Source: Pseudomonas alcaligenes
GTDB lineage: Bacteria; Pseudomonadota; Gammaproteobacteria; Pseudomonadales; Pseudomonadaceae
Assembly (NCBI RefSeq): GCF_041729615.1
Contig: NZ_CP154874.1
Location: forward strand, 2,237,001-2,301,000
Length of the DNA: 64,000 bases
Direction: 5' to 3'
Numbering within the stretch: position 1 is the stretch's first letter; each line of letters opens with the position of its first letter. Shown here piece after piece: positions 8,520 through 16,885 of the stretch. Both the position numbers and the translations under genes were made by a program. The notes beneath the pieces were generated by a model that worked only from the letters and a program-made list of their open reading frames with translations, ran no database searches and had not been told where the DNA came from.

Positions 8520-9428
8520 GTGACCGCCCTGCTGCAGACCCTCTGGCCCCTGTTCGCCCTGATCCTGGGCGGCCTTGCCCTGCGCCGCTGGAACTTCCCC
8601 GGCGAGGCCTTCTGGCCGGCCGCCGAACGGCTCAACTACTTCATCCTGTTCCCCGCCCTGCTGCTGAGCAGCCTGGCCAGCGCGCCGCTGGACAACCCGG
8701 CGCTGCCGCGCCTGGCCCTGGCCGTGCTGCTCGGCCTCGGCGGCGCCTGGCTCGGCCTGCTGCTGGTGCGCCGCCTGCGCGGCTGGCCGGCGGCACGCTT
8801 CGGCGCCCTCACCCAGGGCATCCTGCGCTTCAACACCTACCTGGGCCTGGCCGTGGTCGGCAGCCTGTACGGCCAGGCCGGCCTGGTGCTGGCGGCGTTG
8901 CTGCTGGCGCTGCTGGTGCCGGCGGTGAACCTGCTGTCGGTCTGGTCGCTGACCGCCGAGCGCGGCGTCAGTGCGCGCAGCCTGCTGCTGCCGGTGCTGA
9001 AGAACCCGCTGATCCTCGCCTGCCTGGGCGGCGTGGCGATCAACCTGGCCGGCCTCGGCCTGCCCGGCGGCAGCGACCGCCTGCTCGGCCTGCTGGCCGC
9101 CGCCAGCCTGCCGCTGGGCCTGCTCTGCGTCGGCGCGGCGCTGCGCCCGCAGGAGCTGCGCGGGGAACAGGCCGCCCTGGCCTGGAACTGCGCCCTGCGC
9201 CTGCTGGCCATGCCGGCGCTGGCCTGGCTGGTGGCCCGCCTGCTGCACCTGCCGGCGCTGGAAAGCGCGCTGCTGGTGCTGTTCTTCGCCCTGCCCACGG
9301 CGCCCACCGCTTATGTGCTGACCCGCCAGCTGGGCGGCGACGGCCAGCTGATGGCCGGACTGATCACCCTGCAGACCCTGCTCTCCGGCGCCAGCCTGTT
9401 CGTCGTGCTGGCCCTGCTGACGGGCTGA
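8520..9428 (+). CDS. AEC family transporter (auxin efflux carrier type)
   Basis: 302 residues, about ten membrane helices, with the family's two halves separated by a short hydrophilic stretch near residue 150. LNYFILFPALLLSSLA in helix 2 and the conserved polar end of the fourth helix (RFNTYLGLAV) fit the AEC/MdcF-like permeases, which export or import small carboxylates or amino acids. No ATG fits; I chose the GTG at 8520 because GGAAG lies five bases before it and it yields a normal family N-terminus. A GTG at 8508 would add four residues. The frame extends back to 8055 over the GFA gene on the other strand, which I treat as chance. Substrate unknown. Confidence 0.82.
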   Translation: MTALLQTLWPLFALILGGLALRRWNFPGEAFWPAAERLNYFILFPALLLSSLASAPLDNPALPRLALAVLLGLGGAWLGLLLVRRLRGWPAARFGALTQGILRFNTYLGLAVVGSLYGQAGLVLAALLLALLVPAVNLLSVWSLTAERGVSARSLLLPVLKNPLILACLGGVAINLAGLGLPGGSDRLLGLLAAASLPLGLLCVGAALRPQELRGEQAALAWNCALRLLAMPALAWLVARLLHLPALESALLVLFFALPTAPTAYVLTRQLGGDGQLMAGLITLQTLLSGASLFVVLALLTG

Positions 9429-9571
9429 GCGGACGCCCGGCGAAAGCCCGCTGAAAGCTTGAGCCCCTAGCATCCGACGGCCGCCGGCCCCGGACCGGCG
9501 TTCCGACAACAACAAGATGGGCCCCGCGCTCGCCGCGCCAGCGCCGGCCATGCCCGTCCGGAGACTGCCTG

Positions 9572-10876
9572 ATGCTGACCTTCCTCGGCTTCGCCATGGT
9601 CATGACCTTCATGTACCTGATCATGAGCAAGCGCCTGTCCGCCCTGATCGCCCTGATCCTCGTGCCCATCGCCTTCGCCCTGCTCGGCGGCTTCGCCGCC
9701 GGCATCGGGCCGATGATGCTCGAGGGCATCGGCAAGCTCGCCCCGACCGGGGTGATGCTGATGTTCGCCATCCTCTACTTCGCCCTGATGATCGACTCCG
9801 GCCTGTTCGACCCGGCGGTGCGCGCCATCCTGCGCCTGGTCAAGGGCGACCCGCTGAAGGTGTCCATGGGTACCGCGGCGCTGGCGCTGATCGTTTCCCT
9901 CGATGGCGACGGCGCCACCACCTACATGATCTGCGTCGCCGCCATGCTGCCGCTGTACAGCCGTCTGGGCATGAGCCCGCTGATCATGGCCGGGCTGATC
10001 ATCCTTGCCGGCGGCATCATGAACATGACGCCCTGGGGCGGCCCCACCGCGCGCGCCGCCAGCGCCTTGCAGGTCGACCCGTCGGACATCTTCGTGCCGA
10101 TGATCCCGGCCATGCTGGTCGGCTGCATCGCCCTGTTCGGCATCGCCTGGCTGTATGGCAAGCGCGAGCGCGCGCGCCTCGGCGTGCTGCACCTGCCCGA
10201 CGACCAGGAGAATCACGCCGCGATCAGCGTGTCGCAGTACCCCGAGGCGCGCCGGCCCAGGCTGCTATGGGTCAATGGCGCGCTGACCGCCGCCCTGATG
10301 GCGGCGCTGATCGGCGGCCTGCTGCCGCTGCCGGTGCTGTTCATGATCGCCTTCAGTATCGCCATGATCATCAACTACCCCTGCCTGCAGCAGCAGAAGG
10401 AGCGCGTCGCCGCGCACGCCGGCAACGTCCTAGCGGTGGTCGGGCTGATCTTCGCCGCCGGCATCTTCACCGGCATCCTGTCCGGCACCGGCATGGTCGA
10501 GGCCATGTCCAGGAGCCTGCTGGCGATCATTCCGGAAGAGCTGGGCCCGCACCTGGCGGTGATCACCGCGCTGGCCAGCCTGCCCTTCACCTTCTTCATG
10601 TCCAACGATGCTTTTTATTACGGCGTGTTGCCGGTTCTTGCCGAAGCGGCCAGCCATTACGGCATCAGCCCGGTGGAAATGGCCCGCGCCTCGATCGTCG
10701 GGCAGCCGGTGCACCTGCTCAGCCCGCTGGTGCCCTCCACCTACCTGCTGGTGGGTTTGGCCAAGGTCGAGTTCGGCGATCACCAGCGCTTCACCCTCAA
10801 GTGGGCGGTGCTGATCTGCCTGGCCATACTGCTGGCGGCACTGCTGCTCGGCGTGTTCCCGCTGTTCGGCGGATGA
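9572..10876 (+). CDS. CitMHS family citrate-metal/H+ symporter
   Basis: 434 residues with 11-13 hydrophobic helices. Characteristic blocks are LDGDGATTYMICVAAMLPLY near residue 110 and the NMTPWGGPTARAA loop near residue 150, both typical of the CitMHS family, which takes up citrate complexed with Mg2+ or Ca2+ using protons. A second pore-loop block (SNDAFYYGVLPVLAEAA) appears near residue 350. GGAG (CCGGAGACTGCCTG) precedes the ATG. Stands alone: 143 bases from the AEC gene and 97 bases before the TerC gene. PAO1 carries a similar citrate transporter in this region (PA5476, recalled). Which metal is preferred cannot be read from sequence. Confidence 0.9.
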   Translation: MLTFLGFAMVMTFMYLIMSKRLSALIALILVPIAFALLGGFAAGIGPMMLEGIGKLAPTGVMLMFAILYFALMIDSGLFDPAVRAILRLVKGDPLKVSMGTAALALIVSLDGDGATTYMICVAAMLPLYSRLGMSPLIMAGLIILAGGIMNMTPWGGPTARAASALQVDPSDIFVPMIPAMLVGCIALFGIAWLYGKRERARLGVLHLPDDQENHAAISVSQYPEARRPRLLWVNGALTAALMAALIGGLLPLPVLFMIAFSIAMIINYPCLQQQKERVAAHAGNVLAVVGLIFAAGIFTGILSGTGMVEAMSRSLLAIIPEELGPHLAVITALASLPFTFFMSNDAFYYGVLPVLAEAASHYGISPVEMARASIVGQPVHLLSPLVPSTYLLVGLAKVEFGDHQRFTLKWAVLICLAILLAALLLGVFPLFGG

Positions 10877-10973
10877 CCCCGGCAAGTAACGGCATTTTCC
10901 CGCAAAGACGGCTAGAATCGCGCGCCATCGCCGGCACCCGCCGAACCGAACCCTCGACACGCAAGGAACCACT

Positions 10974-11735
10974 ATGGAATGGCTGACCAACCCTGAGATC
11001 TGGGTTGCCTTTCTGACCCTGACTGCCCTGGAGATCGTCCTCGGCATCGACAACATCATCATGATCGCCATCCTGGTCGGGCGCATGCCGCCGCACCTGC
11101 AGGCACGCACCCGCTTCTTCGGCCTGGCCCTGGCGATGGTCACCCGCATCGCCCTGCTGCTGTCGATCACCTGGATCATGCAGCTGACCAACAACCTGTT
11201 CCACCTGTTCGGCCAGGGCATCTCCGGGCGCGACCTGATCCTGTTCTTCGGCGGCCTGTTCCTGCTGTGGAAGAGCAGCACCGAGATGTTCCATAGCCTG
11301 GAAGGCGAGGATGAAGCCGAGCAGACGCCGGGCAACACCGCCGCGCGCAACTTCATCGGCACCATCATCCAGATCGCCATCATCGACATCGTGTTCAGCC
11401 TGGACTCGGTGATCACTGCCGTCGGCATGGTCGATCACGTACCGGTGATGGTCGCCGCGATCATCGTCGCCGTGCTGGTGATGATGCTGGCCGCCGGCAC
11501 CATCAGCGACTTCATCGACAAGCACCCGTCGCTGAAGATGCTGGCCCTGGCCTTCCTGGTGGTGGTCGGCACCGTGCTGATCGCCGAAGCCTTCGAAGTC
11601 CACGTGCCGAAGGGCTACGTCTACTTCGCCATGGCCTTCTCCCTGGCCGTGGAGGCGCTGAACATCCGCATGCGCATCGCGCGCGGGCGCAAGGAAGAGC
11701 CAGTCAAGCTGCGCAAGGACATTCCGGGGCAGTAA
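10974..11735 (+). CDS. TerC family integral membrane protein
   Basis: 253 residues, seven predicted helices. Both signature acidic helices are present: ALEIVLGIDNIIMIAILVGR near residue 20 and IIDIVFSLDSVITAVGMVDH near residue 135, the intramembrane Asp residues thought to carry metal ions. TerC/YkoY-type proteins have been linked to manganese export and metal loading of secreted enzymes in other bacteria, and originally to tellurite resistance. AAGGA lies six bases before the ATG. A strong rho-independent terminator follows 20 bases after the stop, so it is a single-gene unit or the end of one. The transported metal here is inferred, not shown. Confidence 0.9.
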   Translation: MEWLTNPEIWVAFLTLTALEIVLGIDNIIMIAILVGRMPPHLQARTRFFGLALAMVTRIALLLSITWIMQLTNNLFHLFGQGISGRDLILFFGGLFLLWKSSTEMFHSLEGEDEAEQTPGNTAARNFIGTIIQIAIIDIVFSLDSVITAVGMVDHVPVMVAAIIVAVLVMMLAAGTISDFIDKHPSLKMLALAFLVVVGTVLIAEAFEVHVPKGYVYFAMAFSLAVEALNIRMRIARGRKEEPVKLRKDIPGQ

Positions 11736-11754
11736 GCCACCGCGCAGCAAGCAG

Positions 11755-11780
11755 AACGGGGCCGAATGGCCCCGTTTTTT
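11755..11780 (+). terminator. Rho-independent terminator after the TerC gene
   Basis: Perfect 9-bp stem (AACGGGGCC / GGCCCCGTT) with a GAAT loop, followed by a run of T ending at 11780. It separates the TerC gene from the convergent OmpA-fusion gene and may also work weakly on the other strand. Confidence 0.88.
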
Positions 11781-11793
11781 ATTGCCTGACAAA

Positions 11794-13479
11794 TCACTCC
11801 AGGGTGAACCACTGCACCTCGACGCGACGGTTCTGTTCGCTGTCCTGGCCAACCGGCTCTTCCCAGCCGCGGCCAACCAGTTCGATGCGCTCCTCGGAGA
11901 TGCCGGGATGGCGTGCCAGCAAGGCATCCTTGACCGCCTGCGTGCGCTGGCGCGACAGTTCCATGGCCTTCAGCGCCATACTCTTGACCAGGGCCGGACC
12001 ACCCTGGCGCTCGAAGTCGGGCACCATGGCGTTGTCCACGTGGCCACGCAGCAGGACGATGGAACCGGGGCTGACCTGGAGGAACTTCTTGATGGTGTCC
12101 AGATAGTCCTGGTTGGCCTTGGCGTCCTTGTCCAGCTCGGCCGAATTGGCCTCGAAGAAGAAGCGGATGTCCTTGCTCAGCAGGGCATCACCCTCCAGCG
12201 CGACCCTGCCGCTGGTGCGGATCGGCGCAATGGAAATGCTCTGCCCCTTGAACTGACCGTCTGTCTCCAGCGCCTTGAGGTGCTGCAGGCTGGCGAAGCG
12301 CGCCGGGTCGGCGGGGTTCTTGATCAACGCACCATAGGCCAGCACCGAGGACTGGAAGATGCCCTGGAAGGAGCCGGCAGAGTCAATGCTGCCGTCAAAG
12401 AACGCCAGGTTTTCCGGCAGGTTACTCAGGTGCACCTTGCTCAGCTCGTCGAGGGTCTCCTGCTGGGTCCAGCCAAACGCCTGGGCGACCACGCCGGCGT
12501 GGGCCTGCGGATCCTCGCGCAGCAGGTGGTTGCCTTGCAGCAGGCCGTGGACCAGGCCCTTGACCTTGTCAGGATGGGCCGTGGCGAAGCCCTTGTTGAC
12601 CACCAGGATGTCGGCGACCACCAGCAGGTTGCGGTTGGACACCAGCATCTTCGCCGCGCCGGCGGACTCGGCCACCACCTCGTCGGTACGCGGCGACCAG
12701 CCCACACAACCATTGAGGCGGCCCTCGCCATCCAGTTCGGCGGCGTAGGCGTCACAGGCGACGAAGGCATCCTCGTAGAACACCAGACCCAGTTCGTTGG
12801 ACGCCGGACGGCTGTCCGGGTCGCGCAGCACCCTGACCGGCACACCGGCCTCCGAGGCCAGATAACGAATGAAGAACTCGCTCTCGTTGAACTGGCTGGC
12901 GCCCAGCACCTTGCCCTTGAGCTGGTTGATGCTGGCGATGTCACTGTCCACCACGACCTGGTCGGCGCCACGCGAGAAGGCGATCTGCGCCGGCACCGTC
13001 ACCTCGAACTGGCGGCCGAGCACCGCCAGCACATCGGCAGTGGTCGCCACCGCAGCCAGCTGGCCATTGTTCAGCGCCGACCACTCCTCGCTCTCACCCT
13101 TGTTCAGGCGCACCTGAAAACCGTACTGCTTGGCGAAGATCGAGTTGGGGTTCGGCGCCATACCGCCGTTGGCAACGATCAGGCCGCCGTAACCGGCGTA
13201 TTCGCTGATGTCGATGTCGACGATATTGTCTTTCATCTCGTAGGGCGCGGCGGACTGCAGCACCGGCGTACCGGTGACCGGCTCGGCCGGCTGCGGTACA
13301 TCGGCGCCCCCGCCGATACTCGCCGGCAATCCGGCCAGAGGACTGCTTCCGCCTTTCTCGAGCATGTCCTTGCTGACCAGCCAGCCGCCCAGGCCGAGCA
13401 GGCCCAGTACCAGCAGCACAGTCAGCAGTTTGCCGGCGGCATTGCCGCGCTGTCGGCGGCGATGGTGAATCGGGTGCAT
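11794..13479 (-). CDS. Substrate-binding-like / OmpA domain fusion, membrane anchored
   Basis: 561 residues. A basic N-terminus precedes one helix (LLTVLLVLGLLGLGGWLVS, about 17-36) with no cleavage site, so it is probably an inner-membrane anchor. Residues about 85-400 resemble a periplasmic type 2 substrate-binding protein of the nitrate/sulfonate/phosphate kind (DIDISEYAGYGGLIVANGG, LKGKVLGASQFNESEFFIRY, ADILVVNKGFATAHPDKV). The last 130 residues are an OmpA peptidoglycan-binding domain (IRFFFEANSAELD, LLRGHVDNA, ending NRRVEVQW). No ABC permease or ATPase is adjacent; the neighbours are a coiled-coil protein, an AAA ATPase and PspA. Transport is therefore unlikely; a periplasmic sensor or tether to the wall is inferred. 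Last gene of its operon, 22 bases after the previous stop. Confidence 0.85.
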   Translation of the reverse strand: MHPIHHRRRQRGNAAGKLLTVLLVLGLLGLGGWLVSKDMLEKGGSSPLAGLPASIGGGADVPQPAEPVTGTPVLQSAAPYEMKDNIVDIDISEYAGYGGLIVANGGMAPNPNSIFAKQYGFQVRLNKGESEEWSALNNGQLAAVATTADVLAVLGRQFEVTVPAQIAFSRGADQVVVDSDIASINQLKGKVLGASQFNESEFFIRYLASEAGVPVRVLRDPDSRPASNELGLVFYEDAFVACDAYAAELDGEGRLNGCVGWSPRTDEVVAESAGAAKMLVSNRNLLVVADILVVNKGFATAHPDKVKGLVHGLLQGNHLLREDPQAHAGVVAQAFGWTQQETLDELSKVHLSNLPENLAFFDGSIDSAGSFQGIFQSSVLAYGALIKNPADPARFASLQHLKALETDGQFKGQSISIAPIRTSGRVALEGDALLSKDIRFFFEANSAELDKDAKANQDYLDTIKKFLQVSPGSIVLLRGHVDNAMVPDFERQGGPALVKSMALKAMELSRQRTQAVKDALLARHPGISEERIELVGRGWEEPVGQDSEQNRRVEVQWFTLE

Positions 13480-13501
13480 GACTTGTCTCCCTGTCGATGA
13501 A

Positions 13502-14353
13502 TCAGTGTCTGTCGGTCAGCGTCTCGGGCTTGCGGCCCTGCCCCTGCAAGACGTAGCTGGGCAGCCGCTGCTGGTCGTTGAGCTCGAGGACGCCGAGCAG
13601 GTCGCGCTGGTCGTTGAGCCAGCGGCTGGCCTCGTTGAATGAAGAGGTGAGTGCATTGAGCGCCATGCCGATCTGCTCCTCGTCGGTAGCCAGCAGGGTC
13701 TGCTCGCGGATCAGAGCGATCTGCTGGTCGATGCGCTGCAACTCGGCGTCCACATGCTCCTTGCGTCGCACGCCCTCGGCATGGGCCGCCTGGCGGGCAT
13801 CGATCACCTGTTTCTGCTGCTCCAGGCTGCGCCGCAGTTCCCCACCCAGGCCGGTGGTGGCCAGACGCTGGTCGATCTGATCTTCCTGTTTCTGCAGCTC
13901 GGCACTGTCCGCGGCGGCGGTATCCACCACCACGCTGAGTGCCTGGCCGGCCACCAGCAGGCGCAGGTTGAGCCACACCAGCTGCTCAAGACTGTCGGCA
14001 TGGGCCGCCATCACTGGCGAGCGCGCCAACAGCTGCAGCACCTCGCGGGCGCGCGCCTCAATACGCTGCTGGCGTTGCCGCTGGGTCTCGCCAAGCAGGG
14101 CCAGGGTCGCCTCGTAGCGCTGCTCGGCCGGGTCGATGCGTACCTCGGCAACATCCACCGCGGTACGGAAGCGCTTGCTGCCGGCGAGTAGGCCCAGGTA
14201 AGCCAGCTCCAGGCCGGCGCCGAGCACCCAGAAGCCGGGGCTGACGAAGAAGCCAAGCAGACCGAAGGCGGCCAGACCGAACCAGTTCGGCGGCAACGGC
14301 ATGCCCAGCGGACGGGCCGTGAAGGCGGCCCACAGATAACGCCCCAGACTCAT
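13502..14353 (-). CDS. Membrane-anchored coiled-coil protein of the PspA-AAA cluster
   Basis: 283 residues. ATG at 14353 overlaps the stop of the AAA gene (ATGA), so the two are coupled. Two adjacent hydrophobic helices form a hairpin at about residues 22-55 (FGLAAFGLLGFFVSPGFWV, then GLELAYLGLLAG). The rest, about 60-270, is highly charged and glutamine-rich with heptad-like spacing (LQKQEDQIDQRLATTGLGGE, RIDQQIALIREQTLL), predicted cytoplasmic coiled coil. I know no named family with certainty. Its place between a AAA ATPase and an OmpA fusion suggests an inner-membrane adaptor that links the cytoplasmic machine to the periplasmic partner; this is inference. Confidence 0.8.
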   Translation of the reverse strand: MSLGRYLWAAFTARPLGMPLPPNWFGLAAFGLLGFFVSPGFWVLGAGLELAYLGLLAGSKRFRTAVDVAEVRIDPAEQRYEATLALLGETQRQRQQRIEARAREVLQLLARSPVMAAHADSLEQLVWLNLRLLVAGQALSVVVDTAAADSAELQKQEDQIDQRLATTGLGGELRRSLEQQKQVIDARQAAHAEGVRRKEHVDAELQRIDQQIALIREQTLLATDEEQIGMALNALTSSFNEASRWLNDQRDLLGVLELNDQQRLPSYVLQGQGRKPETLTDRH

Positions 14354-16005
14354 GGTTCGATAGCCTCCTGAGCGAGCGAGCGCAGGGCCTCGGGAACGAA
14401 AGCCATATCGGTGGCCTCGCGGATGGCGAGCATCATCTGCTGCCGCAGCACCTGTTCCGGCACCGGCGGCTGGTAGCCCTGCAGGCACTGTTGCAGCGCC
14501 TCCAGAGCAGGCAGTTGGGCGGTGCGCACACGGCGATAGACCTTGACTGCCAGGGCCTCGGCCGCACCCGGCGTGAGCAGTAGCGGCAGCGCCTGCTGCT
14601 CCAGCTGCGCCTGTTCCAGCGACAGATCGAAGCGCCCCAGCAGGGCGCGCAGCAACGCCGCACTCTCCGCCACACTGGTGGTCGGCAGCAGGGGGATCTT
14701 CACGTCGACTCGGCCGGGACGCTTGAGATCCACCTCGATCAGGTCGGGGCGCGAGGAAGCCAGAATCCAGATGACCTTGCCGCGGTTGTCGGCGCTGCCC
14801 ATCTCCTGGGCGATCATCGAGTACAGGCGCCCGGACAGGCCGCTGTCGCCGCTGCCGCCATCGCGCTTGCCAAGAGTCTGGTCGGCCTCGTCGATGAATA
14901 CGATGCAACGGCCGAGGCCGCGAATCAGGCGGAAGATCTTCTCCAGGTTGCCCTCGCTGGAACCGACCCAGCGATCACGGAAGTTCTTCAGCTTGACCAC
15001 CGGCACACCGGCCTCTCCGGCCAGGCATTCGACCAGGTAGGTCTTGCCGGTACCCACCGGCCCGCAAAAGATGTAGCCCTTGGGCAGCGCGCGCAGGTCG
15101 GCGGCTTGCCACAGTGCCATGTCCTGGCGCAGCCAGGTCTTCAGCGCCTTCTGGGCGTGGTAGTCGTCGAGGGTACGGGCGGACTCGATGAACTCCACCA
15201 GCCCGGCGCTATCAGCCTCCACCAGTTCCTTCTTGGCCTCGGCCCAATCGCGCGCGCCAAGCACCCTGCCCTCGTGGGCGCGGCGCTTGACCAGGCTGGC
15301 CAGGGCACTGAGGCTGACTCCGGCCAGCGCCTGCTCGGCGCCATCGTCCTGCGAGGAGAAAGCCCTGGGGTGATCGACGCGCAGCTGCGCCAGGCACTGG
15401 CTCAGGCTGTCGGCATCCGGCAGTGGTACCTGGATACGGTCGATACGCGGGTTGTTGGCCACCAGCGGATGGAGGTCGTTGAGATTGTCGGCCAGCAGCA
15501 GGCTGGCGAAGGCCATGTCACTGAATGGTGGCTCGGCGGCCCAGTCGCGTACCAGGCTGGCCAGGCTCGCGGTGGCGAAGTCACCGGGTTGGCCGGCCGG
15601 TAGTACCAGGTCGGCGCCGCGCAGGATCACCGCCACGTGCTGGCTGTCACCGCGTCCCAGCGCACGCAGGTTGGCGCGATAGCGCAGGTAGCGGCTGATC
15701 AGCTCCACTGCCGCTCGTGGCTCGTGTGGCCAGGGCTGCATCTGCGCCGCCGCCGGCCATTCGGCCAAGCGTTCACCACCACGCAGCAGGCTCAGGCCAT
15801 TTCCGGGGTCGTAGAGAAAGACCACATCGAAGCCAGCCAGGAGCTGCGCGTCGAGGTAGCGGGTGAGGCTGACCAGCTGCCCCTCCAGCGGAAAGCGGTC
15901 GGCGACATTGCCGTACAGCACGAACTGGCCATGGGCGCTACTCTCGTAAGCCAGGCGCAGCTCCGCCAGCCAGGTGGGCGCCTGCGGGGATTGGACCGCG
16001 GCCAT
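14350..16005 (-). CDS. AAA ATPase of the PspA cluster, with a degenerate N-terminal AAA-like half
   Basis: 551 residues, no membrane helix. The C-terminal half is a classic AAA module: Walker A GPVGTGKT (315-322), a pore-loop-like segment (FRDRWVGSSEGNLEKIF), Walker B CIVFIDEADQ (367-376), and a second region of homology ending LKRPGRVD (428-435) with arginine-finger candidates, as in FtsH, Vps4 and spastin. The N-terminal half (about 20-210) repeats the same order of elements without a Walker A lysine: a strand (VVFLYDPGNG), a Walker-B-like strand (VAVILRGADLV) and LLADNLNDLHPLVANNPRID. The gene starts 3 bases after the PspA stop. I infer that it remodels PspA polymers as Vps4 does ESCRT-III; this is unproven here. 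Confidence 0.88.
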   Translation of the reverse strand: MAAVQSPQAPTWLAELRLAYESSAHGQFVLYGNVADRFPLEGQLVSLTRYLDAQLLAGFDVVFLYDPGNGLSLLRGGERLAEWPAAAQMQPWPHEPRAAVELISRYLRYRANLRALGRGDSQHVAVILRGADLVLPAGQPGDFATASLASLVRDWAAEPPFSDMAFASLLLADNLNDLHPLVANNPRIDRIQVPLPDADSLSQCLAQLRVDHPRAFSSQDDGAEQALAGVSLSALASLVKRRAHEGRVLGARDWAEAKKELVEADSAGLVEFIESARTLDDYHAQKALKTWLRQDMALWQAADLRALPKGYIFCGPVGTGKTYLVECLAGEAGVPVVKLKNFRDRWVGSSEGNLEKIFRLIRGLGRCIVFIDEADQTLGKRDGGSGDSGLSGRLYSMIAQEMGSADNRGKVIWILASSRPDLIEVDLKRPGRVDVKIPLLPTTSVAESAALLRALLGRFDLSLEQAQLEQQALPLLLTPGAAEALAVKVYRRVRTAQLPALEALQQCLQGYQPPVPEQVLRQQMMLAIREATDMAFVPEALRSLAQEAIEP

Positions 16006-16008
16006 GAC

Positions 16009-16761
16009 TTACTGGCTTTCCGACTGCGGGTTGCCGCCCATGCTGCGGTTAGTCTCGGGCGCCGCGGCGGTTTCGCCACCGGGCAGGGCAATGCCCTCCT
16101 TGGCAGCGAACTCGGCCAGGGCCTGGTCGGCCAGGGCATCCATCTCGGCTTCCTTGAGGTTCACCTCGCTCATGTCCATCGAGTCGCGGGCCATGCGCGC
16201 GCGACCGGCGGCCTTGGTGCGCTCTTCCTCGACCATCTCGTGCAGGCGATTGAGGGTATCACCGGAGCCGCCGATGCTGCTGACCATGCCGGCGGCCATC
16301 TCGTTCATCTCGGCCATCGCACTCTTCATGCGCATGTCGTTGATCGCCCCCTTGAGCGCCTCGATCTTAGCGCGCGCGGCGTTGACCGCCACTTCACGGG
16401 CCTTGGTCAGGTTCTGGTAGGTCTCTTCGGCCTGGGCCAACTGGCGGCGATTCTCTTCCAGCTCGCGAGCCAGGCTCTGCAGGCGCAGGGCATTCTGCGC
16501 GGCGGCCGACTTGTTGCCGGCGCGCAGGTGGGCGGTGGTGCGAGCATGCAGCTCGCGCTCCTCGGCCTCCTGCTTGCGCACCTGGCTCATCAGGCGCTCG
16601 GCCAGGCCGGCATGGGCGGCCAGGCCCTGGTTGAAATTGGCGATCTGCTTACGCAGGTTTTCCTGCTCCAGCTCCAGCAGGGCCTCCGGGTTCTTCCGCT
16701 CTAGGTCCTTGATGAACAGGGAAAGGATGCCTTTGAAGACATTGGCGAGGCGGGCGAGCAT
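16009..16761 (-). CDS. PspA/IM30 (ESCRT-III-like) family protein
   Basis: 250 residues, almost entirely helical. It starts with an amphipathic helix (MLARLANVFKGILSLFI), the part that inserts into membrane in PspA, then a long heptad-rich coiled coil (KQIANFNQGLAAHAGLAERL, RELEENRRQLAQAEETYQNL). A short C-terminal helix (ALADQALAEFAAKEGIALP) and a disordered tail (GGETAAAPETNRSMGG) follow. PspA and Vipp1 form helical or ring polymers related to ESCRT-III that stabilise or remodel the inner membrane. AGGAG stands seven bases before the ATG at 16761; the frame upstream has no supporting start. Unlike enteric pspA it has no pspBC or pspF neighbours, but is followed at once by an AAA ATPase. Confidence 0.87.
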   Translation of the reverse strand: MLARLANVFKGILSLFIKDLERKNPEALLELEQENLRKQIANFNQGLAAHAGLAERLMSQVRKQEAEERELHARTTAHLRAGNKSAAAQNALRLQSLARELEENRRQLAQAEETYQNLTKAREVAVNAARAKIEALKGAINDMRMKSAMAEMNEMAAGMVSSIGGSGDTLNRLHEMVEEERTKAAGRARMARDSMDMSEVNLKEAEMDALADQALAEFAAKEGIALPGGETAAAPETNRSMGGNPQSESQ

Positions 16762-16885
16762 GGCAACTCCTTGCTGTGTGAACGATCCGTCGTGTGCCGG
16801 CGCCAGAGCCGGCAGGGCTTGGCGCATTCTTCGCGAGCGCCGGTCCGGATGCAACCTCGCCGCGTTTTTTGCGCAACGGAAAGGC

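Noticed and set aside
11794..13479. Reading the OmpA fusion as a phosphate or nitrate ABC importer subunit
   Set aside because: No permease or ATPase partner, an uncleaved anchor helix and an OmpA domain argue against a transport role.
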